Shown piece after piece: positions 24,324 through 34,600 of a stretch of DNA of 57,965 nt. Source of the stretch: Hypsibius dujardini. Its lineage: Eukaryota > Tardigrada > Eutardigrada > Parachela > Hypsibiidae. Both the position numbers and the translations under genes were made by a program. The stretch spans positions 1-57,965 of the forward strand of contig LRSR01013694.1 of the NCBI GenBank assembly GCA_001579985.1, in the 5' to 3' direction. The notes under the pieces were generated by a model that saw only the letters and a program-made list of their open reading frames with translations, searched no databases and was not told the DNA's origin. Each line of letters opens with the position of its first letter. Within the stretch, counting starts at the first letter, position 1.

Positions 24324-26107
24324 GCCTATTTGACTGTGTCTGTCTGTCTTTCTGTCTGTCTTTCTGTCTGTCTTTCTGTCTTTCTGCCTGTCTGCCTGTC
24401 TGCCTGTCTCTTGTTTGTCTGTCTATGTGCCTATTTGTCTGTTTTGTCTGTTTGCCGGTCTATGTTTTTATGTCTGTTTGTGTCTCTGCCTATCGATCTG
24501 TCTATCTGTCTGCTTGCGTTAAACTTTCTGTCTGTCCGTGTCTGTCTATCTCCTCGTATATAAATTTGTCTGTATGTCCGTCTCCTGTTCAGTCTATCTA
24601 AGTTTGCCTCTACTTTATCTGTCTGTCTGATTGTTATTGCCACTCGGACTGTATTTAATTTGGTATTCGGCTTGGAAATTGTCTGGTTTTGCTGTATTTG
24701 TTCGCGAAATTCATCGTACAAACATTTGACCTTTTTCCTCTAGTGGCGGGCATTGGACATAACGGGCATAATGGAGGATCAGTCGGCGTGCCGATCTTGC
24801 CGCCGAAGCCCTACCACCAAGTCTCCCACATGAACCAGAGTCCCGCGCCGGCGCCGGCGCCACCATCTATTCCGATGGTGCCGACTGGACTCCCCGGACA
24901 GTATCAGCCGGCTGTGGACGCGCACCAATGGCAACAGAATCACTACATGGGCGTGGACTCTGGAATCGGCTCCAATGAATCTTCAACGGTATTCGAAATT
25001 TCTGGCGTGCTCATTCCTCATTCCATCGATGCGTCCCGTACCGTTGAGATTGACATTAGTTTTTGCGGTTATGTTTCAGGCTCCCACTGCGTACAATCCT
25101 ATCAATCGCGAGGCTACTGGCATGCCGCAGATGTCGTTCCCGCGGAATGAGCAAGGTGACTTCGGCATGGATCAGGGCGATGGTATGAAGCCGTGCTGTC
25201 AGTTCATTTGTCTGTCTGCCTTTCTTTCTGTGTGTCTTCTTTTCTGTCTGTCTGCCCGTTGTTATGTCTTTCTGCTTGTTTGTTGTCTGTTTCTTTATGT
25301 ATTTATCACTGTCTGCCTGTTTGTTTATCTGTGTGCCCGTGTATCTCTCTGTGTGTCTGTTTGTTTGTCTGCGTGTCTGTTTGTCTGTCAACCTGCCTCT
25401 CTGTCTAATTGCTTGTCTGATAGTCTATTTCTCTGCATGTCTGTCTCACTGCCTGGCTCTGTGAAACCGGTGTCAGCTTATTTACTTGTCTGTTTGAGCA
25501 TCTATCTGTCTTTTTGCCTGAGTATCTGTTTTCTTCTTCTTCCCTCACTCAGCCGCTTACGCGCCGATGCCCAACACGAGCGTTGTGAACCTGGTGGATC
25601 TGGTTGCAATGCTAGAAGGCATGGAAGACCTGGTATGTTGATCGAGGTAGTGGTGAGTTTTTTGTTTTAAACGAATTGTTACATTTCTCTTGTTCAAGGA
25701 AGTGGCAGAGGAGATGATGGGCATTATCATGGAGGTGGCGAAGACGCGTTGCCTGGAACTGGTGCAGGTGCCGATGGTGGTGTCGGCCCTGGTTGAGGCC
25801 ACTCTCCTCAATCACGTGCCACATGATAGCCTGGTCGTGTTGGCGTTGAAGATCTTCGGGCTTTTCTCCAACGAAGTGGAAGGCCAGCGTCAGCTCCTCT
25901 TCACCCAAGTGCCAGATGTGCTGACTCACTTTCTGGTTAATATGATTCGGTAAGGTAATCATGTCCAGCCATTTGGTTCTTTTATGTGACTGGCTAAGCT
26001 CATCCAAATCGTTTCTTTGTCAGTTTTTGTGTCCTGTGTGATGGTTTGTCTTGCCGTCATGTTGTTTTGTCTGTCTATATGCCTCCAAGTCTTCTTATTT
26101 GACTCTC

Positions 26108-26139
<32 letters not shown>

Positions 26140-26754
26140 GTCAGCCTGCCTGTCTAAGAAATCAATGCTGCTTATTTTCAGGATGCAGACACTGGACATG
26201 ATCATCAATTTGGCCATTAATGTGGTCCACAATTTAATGTCATCCGCGGACAAGGCGATCGAGGAGGCTGCAAAACGCCAGTTTGTACTAGTGGGGGCGA
26301 TTGAAGCGATTGTGCCGCTGCTGAAGCCGAACAACTCAGACGCCCGGCGAATCATCGCGTGTGACTGTTTGCGACGCTTTGTTGTGGGAAACAAAGAAGC
26401 GAAGGTAAGTAGGTCTTTAATTTAAAATTACACCAACTTTTACAGTTTAAGTTGGCCCCTTCGGCATGAATCACGGTACCCTTTTTTGTCGTGTCCAGGC
26501 TCGTGTTTTAAGCGCAGGCGGTCCGGCTCCGGTGCTGCACATCATTGACACGAGTGATAAGGTGGAGCTTGTTCACCCGGCTGTTTGCGTACTGACGGGC
26601 ATTTCGGTGGAACGAGAGAATAAGAAGGCTATCATCATGAATGGTATGATTAGTTTGTCGTGTCTGAGTTGTTCCAATTCGCGGAATCTGTTTGTCTACC
26701 GACCTTCGCGTCCATCTTTTAGTCATATTTGGTCTTATTATCTGTCTGTCTGGA

Positions 26755-26800
<46 letters not shown>

Positions 26801-27909
26801 CCAACTTGCCTGAATTACTACTAGCCTGCTTCACCGTCTGTGCTATCTGCCTTTTTCTCTAACTGCATGTTTGTTTTTTTAGTTGTATGTTTGTCGATTG
26901 TCCGACTATAAGTCTATCGAACACTTGTCTGACTGCCCACAGGCGTACTTATCGTTTGTTTGCCTGCCTGCCTGCCTGTCTGTCTGCCTGTCTGCCTGCC
27001 TGTCTATCTATTGATGCACATGTCTCCTTGCCTGTTGCTGCAACTCACCGGACTGCCATTGCACTCATTCTCTTGCTCGATTTCAGACGGCATCAACATC
27101 CTCGTGCGATGCCTTCACAAATACTTTTTTACTCCGAACAATTCCACCCTCACAAACAACTTGCTGCTGGTGGTGCGCAACCTCTCCGACATGATGGTGG
27201 ACAAGGAGACAGTCAATCCGTTGCTGGAGATTCTCCTTGCTGCGCTGAGCAAACGCAAACAGGATCCCGCCACCCGCGCCGATCGTGGCCCCCACGTGCA
27301 GGCCATCTACGCCGCCGGCATCCTCACGAACCTCACCTCCGGCAATGATCACAATAAAGTGGCCGTTTGCTCGATGGGCGGCATTGACCTACTGTTCAAG
27401 GTTAGTGTCGTTTAAATGTATTACTTAAAGATATTTTAAGTTGGGAAAACCCTTAGTTTGATTTTAAACAATTTTATGTTTACAATTACATAAAAAATTA
27501 ATGCTTCAGGTGTGCCAGCGCCATTCTCAGGCCTACCAGATCATCGAACCGGCTATGTGCGTGCTCCGCCATCTGACCAGTGCTCATGAGCAACGCGATG
27601 TTGCGCGGCGGCATTTTGTCGCGATCGGCGGGACGAATGTGATCCGGCAGATCCTGACGCAGCCCGCACCGGCAGACCAGGTGGCCTACTTCGCCACAAT
27701 CAAGGCCGTGCTGGGCCTGATCAAGAATCTCGCTTTGGTGCCTGATCATCAGAGGCAGCTGCGAGATGGAGGCATTATGGACCGAGTGGTGGACTTACTC
27801 TATGAAGCTTACCCAGCGGTACGTCATGCAATCACTGCCTCAATGGGCTAAATATGCACACATGCACACAGTTTGACTGATTGGCAGGAAAACAAACGTA
27901 CGGACAACC

Positions 27910-27960
<51 letters not shown>

Positions 27961-29719
27961 TAGACTCTTTCCTTGATTTATTTTTCTACTTGCGTAGTGC
28001 TGGGTTAGTCCGACTAGCCAGTCTGCTGGTCACTGGGATCTCCAGCCGACCCGACCGGGCACCAAGCTCCATGAAATATTAGGCTCTTGCGTGGACGCCC
28101 TGGGTGCCTTGGTTCGAGAGGACGCCCTAGATACATTGGTTCGAGAGGACACCAACGGGGTTTGGTTGATGGAGCGCCGATCGACCAGTCAGATGAAAGA
28201 CCCTCGGAACATTGCCACCTCCCTGCTGGAAATCATTGTTAATGTACGCTTGCGCTGTAAAATGTTCATGAGAAGGGCACTGAATGGGTCGTGCTTTTTG
28301 AATTTAGGCATTGCGGCTTCCCGTGGATCAATATGCCCGGAGTGCCGCCACCGTGCTGGACGTCCTTATTAGAAATAACAGCAACGCTCGAAGTCAGGCA
28401 GCTGGTTGCGGTGTACTCCAACCACTGGCAGAGTTGCAGAATCGCCTGATGGCTGCGGAATCGCAAAATCGCAATGGACAAATTAGCCAATCCGGTAAAG
28501 TTGAAAACATTCCTTTCTTTTAAAATTAAGATTTTCATGGTGGCATCGTTTGACTTTTCCGCAGTCAAACTGGTGACTCGGCTGATGTACAACTTTAGCG
28601 AAGGACAGTCCAGTCAATACCGGGCAGCTTTACAAAATCAAATGGCTCAACAGGTACTGAATTCTCTTGCTTAATGCTCGGTCTGTCTATATGTTTGTTT
28701 ATCCGTCGCTGCCTGTCTGTCTGTTTGTCTGCCTGCTTGTTTTCTGTTTCTATCTACCCGAATGTCCGTCTGTCTCTCTGTTTGTCTGTCTCTCTGTTTG
28801 CTTATCTGTTTGCTTATCTAACTGTCTGTCTGTCTGTTTGCCTGGCTGTCCGTTTGGTTGTCTCTTAGTGCCTCACTGTCTGTCCATCTGCCCCATCGAT
28901 CAATCTGTCTGGCTGGACGGCCGCCCATGTCTCCTTCTGTCCCATCGGAATGTCCTCCTCTTTGTCGTGAAATCTGTCTATGTTTGTATAATTTCATGCT
29001 GTTGAACCTCATAATCTCTCAGACAGTGTTAGTCTCAGCGGGTCCGGCTGCCGGTCTATCTGTTAATGGCAGAGTTCTCGACATCGGATATGAATGATAA
29101 TATTGTGCGACACTCATAGGCTGCTCAGACGGTGGATTCTTATGGTTCGGAATATCAGTATCAAATGGATCCGCATCATTACAGCACCAGTGGTGCGCCC
29201 AGTGTTTGTGGCAGCATGTATGGAACTACCCTTTCAGGCAAGTGCCCTAATTGTATTTGTGTTAAGACAGCAAGGAGACTGACAGACAGACAGACAGACA
29301 GACAGAATGACAGACATGACAGACAGAATGACAGACAGACAGACAGACAGAATGACAGACAGACAGACAGACAGACTCGTTAAACACATTTAACACCAGA
29401 AGCAACATGTTTGTGGTTTTCAGTGGCCAGCTCAGACATCCTCAATGACTACGAAACTCAACCGGCCACTCCTAGCAGCCACATGTGGGAACCCGCTTCG
29501 TCCGCACCTCCGCCGCATATGAATCAAAACGGTGGTACTCGCACTCCCGGTGGCAGTCAGTACGCACATCACGGATCTCACACGCCGCAGATGAATCAAC
29601 CGCAGCAACAGCACCAGCAGTATCTGCAGCAGCAACATCAGTCCCCTGGCCAATGGCAGCATCCCCCGATGGAGAACAATGGACAATACGCCAACTCGAT
29701 GGAGGGTCTTCACAGGTAA
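22253..29719 (+). CDS. CTNNB1-like: Beta-catenin copy 2, divergent, lacks alpha-catenin site
   Basis: Start codon split: A at 22253, TG at 23398. Exons: 23398-23714, 24031-24205, 24744-24988, 25080-25182, 25553-25632, 25699-25949, 26182-26404, 26499-26643, 27087-27400, 27510-27818, 27998-28243, 28308-28494, 28565-28653, 29120-29237, 29424-29719; 1032 aa. An in-frame TGA at 22157-22159 with no ATG before 22253 supports this start. The N-terminus is Gln/His/Pro-rich. The phosphodegron [11 protein letters not shown] (about 236-246) is intact. The alpha-catenin RAAMFPE helix is absent; the sequence passes through [16 protein letters not shown] straight into the armadillo repeats. [26 protein letters not shown] and GNKEAK confirm the family, with both ligand-contact Lys. 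Intron phases match copy 1 apart from one extra exon pair. The 14th coding exon ends in a GC donor. The tail is Gln-rich and lacks the terminal WxDSD motif; a strong donor overlaps the stop. Confidence 0.94.
24287..24640. repeat. CTGT/CTAT tract in beta-catenin 2 intron
   Basis: Begins with about nine CTAT units, then CTGT and CTTT variants, about 80 nt after the donor at 24206. Confidence 0.88.
25196..25535. repeat. CTGT tract in beta-catenin 2 intron (25183-25552)
   Basis: Degenerate CTGT units from about 13 nt after the donor to about 20 nt before the acceptor, so the tract is essentially the whole intron. Confidence 0.88.
26735..27025. repeat. CTGT and CTGC tracts in beta-catenin 2 intron (26644-27086)
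   Basis: Two blocks: pure CTGT at 26741-26798 and a TGCC/CTGT block at 26958-27010. Confidence 0.88.
27907..27962. repeat. Pure (ACAG)n in beta-catenin 2 intron
   Basis: About 13 uninterrupted ACAG units in the sense strand, 88 nt after the donor at 27819. Confidence 0.95.
28680..28990. repeat. CTGT tract in beta-catenin 2 intron (28654-29119)
   Basis: Degenerate CTGT repeats starting about 26 nt after the donor. Confidence 0.85.
29277..29383. repeat. ACAG/AATG tract in beta-catenin 2 GC-AG intron
   Basis: ACAG units interrupted by AATG, in the sense strand, about 40 nt into the last intron. Confidence 0.9.
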
Positions 29720-30004
29720 GGCGTTCTTTTTTACGAACGTCTATGTGTAACGGAGCAGCTGCTTTTTTACCGGATCTGTCACGTCAGTTTTGTTGTTATG
29801 AAAAATGTGTGTTTTTCACAGTTGTTCTTACATTTTATTTCCGTTTTTGGTTGTTATCGTTTTAGCTTTGTCATTTGGCCAGGAACAATATAATCGTTCC
29901 TGTTTTAGCTTTTTTGTTTAAACTTTTTTTCTACTTGGGCGTGTGTACAACATAGATTCAATGTACTGTACTGTGTTTGTAAAATATTACATATGCTCAC
30001 AATA

Positions 30005-30138
30005 CAGTAGAAGTCCTCATATTTTGCGTACGTCACAGGCACGTTTCTATTCCGTGTCTTGTCTCGGAACAGTTTCGTTATGGGGCAAATGTGTTCAAAC
30101 GCGCCTGTGACGTACGCAATATATGAGGACGTCTACCG
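30005..30138. mobile_element. 134-bp pogo/mariner-like MITE
   Basis: Inverted repeats of about 36 nt (30005-30040 and 30103-30138) match at all but three positions around a 62-nt centre. The ends start CAGTAGAAGTCCTC and the element is flanked by TA on both sides (30003-30004, 30139-30140), the usual target duplication of Tc1/mariner/pogo elements. It has no coding capacity, so it is non-autonomous. Superfamily is inferred only from TA and the CAGT start. Confidence 0.72.
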
Positions 30139-30159
30139 TAGTTATATACCTTGGCTGAT

Positions 30160-30161
30160 TA

Positions 30162-30206
<45 letters not shown>

Positions 30207-30266
30207 GTCAGTCTGTCTGTGTCTGCCTGTTTCGCTGTCTGTCTGACCGACTGTCTGCCTTTCTTT

Positions 30267-30299
<33 letters not shown>

Positions 30300-30410
30300 G
30301 TCAGTCTGTTTGTGTCTGTCTGTCTGTGTCAGTCTGTCTGTGTCTGCCTGTTTCGCTGTCTGTCTGACCGACTGTCTGCCTTTCTTTTCTGTCTGTCTGT
30401 CTGTCGTCGT
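30160..30410. repeat. CTGT/GTGT tract with internal duplication
   Basis: CTGT repeats with a segment of roughly 100 bp (CTGTGTCAG through a CTTTCTTTTCTG block) present twice, showing segmental duplication within the tract. Confidence 0.85.
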
Positions 30411-31626
30411 TGGGCATCCCTGGTTTGAAGGGCGTGGCATATATGGGCTGCGGCAGCAAGTACATTAGAAGTACTAACAACTTAGAACGGTCGGGAACGC
30501 CCCGGTGTGGAACAAGACTATTAATCAGTCCTGTTCTGTGGCTCAAAATAGGCGTGGGCGGATTAAGCGCGCACGGTGACTGATCAGTTCAGGTTCTCCT
30601 TGAACTTTGCACCCATGACGTAGGACGATCCCTCCGATAAAAATGATTGTTTTTGAAAACATTTCTGTCGTAACTCCATTTTAATTGTTGACTCTCAGTT
30701 GTGCTTGCAGTATTGTAGCTGATATGTTTGATTCAAATTTGCTATATTTTGAAAAATATTTAAACCACGCCTCCTCACAGAGAGAAGTATCCAAAGTTTG
30801 CCGAAATTTGTTTATTCCTCAGGTCTATGTGCAAAGCCAACGAATAAATTATTTACCATTTTTCTAATATTACGTTGAAAATAAATGCCTTATTTATGCA
30901 ATATTCCAGCCAAAACTTAACTTAAGAATTATCTTTAGCTTTTGCTTTACTGTATTCTTCTTACATTGTATAATATAATATATGTAATGGATATGGGTAA
31001 CCGGGCTCTGCCTGCCCTGATTGCCTCGCCCATGGAAATTGTCATTGAACAAACACACATGGAACACATATGGAACACTCATGGAACACTCAGGGAACGC
31101 TCAAGGAACACTCAAACGGGAAAAACACTCACGGAACAAACTACAAGTGTGGGAAACAATTATGTGTTATATTGCGCGCGTATTTAATTACATGACAGGC
31201 AAAACAAATTGGCTTTCGAGGGAAAGCATTTTACCCCTTTGCCCACTCCCTGGCCCTACCATGAGTGGGTCCTGGTGCCGAACTTGTAAGGACCCTACAC
31301 GAGGGCTTAGGCTACTTAAGTCCCCATGACCCTGACGCTGAATTAAGTAAGAGTGACGACGATAGAAAGGGGCGAGTTTATTAATGCCTAAAAAATATTC
31401 TCTAACAAAAAAAAGTATTAGCACTTGAAGCTAGCAGTACGCAGTCCCATTGGGCATACAAGAGAGAGAGAGAGAGAAGAGAGAGGTTAAAAAGCAACGG
31501 CAAGTGTCCAGCAGCAAGCCTAAATAAATGCGGTTTGACCAGCAAACCGATCTGTGAAAAAAGAAGCGGAATAACCGAAGCGCGTCTTTTATGAGAAAAA
31601 CAAAATGGAAAAACACATCCCCGTTT

Positions 31627-34600
31627 TTATATCTCAATGGGAAACTGGCGCAGTTCCATCACATTGGCAGCATTGGTCCTCCTCATCGGGAGGACCGGCG
31701 CGATCGGCCTCAAAAAGGCCACATTCTGCGGTGGTTGAAAGTTGGAGAAGAGTTGAAGGTGTGGCTTGCTGGCGACACTGTCCGCAGACGACATGTCGTC
31801 CCGCAGTTCGAGATGCTGCTGCTGTTGCTTGGCGGGTTTTGCGGCGTTGTTGTTACTGACCGTCTGCGGAATGATGTTCCGCGAGTCCATCGAGGATTTC
31901 TGCTTGACCACCCCGGCCTTGATGATCCAGTCGAGGAAGCGTCCGACGGAGACGAAGACACTCGGAGCTTGGTCACCGAACCGGCATTGGTCCAGACCGA
32001 GCGCGGTCAGACCGATCAGCTCCCAGCGACCGTCGTCTCGCTGACAAATCAGCGGACCTCCACCGTCCCTCTAGAAAGCACGAGTTTAATTAGAATGTGA
32101 GTGAATTTCTCATGTTGTCTAATACTTTTATTATATTACAAATAAATGTTATGGTTTGATGATCTTAAGGTTCAATTTAAAATTTCTCCTATATCCACGG
32201 CTGAAATTAATACTGTTATATTGAGATTGGTTGTTCAAACTGCCATATTAATTTTCTTATTAATTTCGTTGTTATCATTACTCAGATTTAGCTCGTGTAC
32301 ATTTTCAGTTGCATCTAATTTCATAATTATTGATTACTGTTTCTTGTTTTCTATGCTTTAGATACATACCAAATATAATATTCTACTTCATAATATATAC
32401 TATATAATATATAACACATAATATAATGTATGTATAATATAATGTACTGCCCCATTGGCTGTCGACGTTTTTAATATAAATTGATGAAAACCAGTCGGGT
32501 TTCTTACGTCGCATGTGCCGGAGTCGTCGTTTTCCGCTCTCGCGCAGAACATAGACTTGTTAAGGGTGTAGTTGCCGCGTACGCCGGCGGCCTTGAAACG
32601 AGCTTCACAGTCCTTTTTGTTGATGACGGCCATTTTGGTTTCTTGAAGGACCGTTGCAATTTCTGGAGCAACATCAAACAATAGATCAACTGTTTGATTC
32701 CGATTCCCATCACAGACACAGACACAGACACAGACACAGACACAGACACAGACACAGACACAGACACAGACACAGACACAGACACAGACACAGACATTGA
32801 AGGGAGGGGGGGTAAAAAAGCGACCTCACCTTGATCTTTAGTGGAGCCCCATCCCGTAACGACACACCGCCGATCGCACACTGATCCCATCGGTCCCGTT
32901 CGCGGCTGCGGACCCGCCCCACTTGACAGCTCCACCTGCCGCACCTCATTCGGATCCAAATAGTCGTCCCGATGGAAGATCAAACTCTCCCCCGGCTTCA
33001 GCGGTCGATACGAGCTGACCATCATCGATTTGGGCATCGCTCGCGTCACACAGGCATTCGCGTCGACCGGCTCGTCCGGCAGACAGACCGTGCAAACGTT
33101 CGGCTTGTCACAGCTGACCGGGGGGATCTTCAAAATGGCAATGTCATTCTCGAAAGTAACCGGATCGTAGTTGGGATGGATGATAATGTCCACCGGGTAG
33201 GTGTAGTATGTCTGTGTGAAGAGCTCGTCCGAAGCGAAGTCGTACGCCCCGAGGATGGTGATGAACTCGGTGCGTTTCAGACCGGCCACTTTGTGAGCGA
33301 CCGTGAGGACTGTCTGGAAGTCCAGCAGGACCCCGGAGCCGAAGACACCGCTGGCGTTGGACAGGGCCACCTGCCGCGGGAATTACGGTAAGTATATATG
33401 AGATAATGTTTTTAAGCACCAGTCCTTAATAAAAGTTTAACAAAATTTACAAACTAATTTAATATTTTGTCCACATATTCCATGACAAACTCTATACGAA
33501 AGGTAATAAAATTAGATATTAAGGCGAATAAAATAAAATAATGAACCCAAACATAAAGGAAAAAGATAATATGAGAGAAATAATAACGATAGCGACGGTC
33601 ATAATTTTATTGGCAATTAAGTTTTTATTCGAAAAGAACTCGCTATGAATGACTTGTTTTTAGAAATAGGTTTAACAACGATACAATAGTTCAATCTGAT
33701 TTTCGCTTCATTTGATTAAAGTTAATTTTACCGGCTTTAATTTGAAATTTGTTTACATCTCTTTTATTGATATGATTCATGTTGAAATTAATTCAATTCG
33801 ATGATTTAAAAATATTGGGATTCGACATTAGATTAATTTTGTGTTTTCACTGGATTTGTTTTTGTCTAAACTGGTAATTTTTAACAAATATTGTGGATAT
33901 GGTTTTGCATCACTTCTGTTGTGGATCAACGAACATCGAGGCGGCATCACAGTTACTTTCAGAGTAAACAATATTAAATTAAATGATATTAAATTAGAAA
34001 ATATTAAATTAAAAAATATTAAATTAGAAAACATTAAATTTAACAATATTATTTTGAACAACATTAAACAAAATTAAATTAAAATAAATAATATTAAAAT
34101 AAATAATATTAAAATAAATAATATAAAAACCTCGATATTTACATTACGTTTACTATTTGTTTGATAATGATTCGAATTGCATATAAAATTTGGTCACATG
34201 ATTTTTTGCAGAAAATTATATAGCTTTAAAACAATTCAAAAACCCACTCAAAATCAAATCAAAATCTATCGCAAGAATGTGGAAAACAAGACAAACAAAC
34301 AATCAATTAATAGCAACAGGAAAAGTACCGTTAATCCGTTAACGCCCAACTGTGGCACTCAAATGGGGTCCGATCTGGTAACGGGCGTTAACTAACACTG
34401 ATTTTTTTTCCCGATGTTAAAACAAATAAATTGCTTGTTATGTGACTTATGCCTAACCTGCCAGCAGTTGCTGTTCTTGGCGGCGTTAGAGCCACCCATG
34501 ATGCGAGCCATCTTGGAATAGTCGAAGCTGTAGGTGTAGTCGAAGATCCGCGGGATGACCTTGCGTGGCGGGAGGGGAAGCGCAGTGGTCGTCGTCGTCG

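Larger units (their letters stand above)
29720..31626. other. Intergenic region downstream of beta-catenin 2
   Basis: About 1.9 kb with no supported gene. It contains a MITE (30005-30138), a CTGT tract (30160-30410) with an internal duplicated block, a GA run at 31460-31485, and an 80-bp dispersed repeat (31226-31307) with an inverted relative in the next gene. A downstream terminal exon of beta-catenin 2 could hide here, but I found no sequence for the expected WxDxD ending. Confidence 0.6.

Noticed and set aside
28100-28165. GGTTCGA boxes resembling tRNA B boxes
   Set aside because: They are in the coding exon of beta-catenin 2 (repeated LVRED codons); no A box or cloverleaf.
29411-29719. 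Antisense and alternative-frame Gln/His-rich proteins across the last beta-catenin 2 exon
   Set aside because: Shadow frames of the coding exon.
30685-30867. Candidate terminal exon for beta-catenin 2 after the GCTTGCAG acceptor
   Set aside because: Joins in frame but encodes a Phe/Tyr/Asn-rich string without any beta-catenin tail feature; insufficient support.
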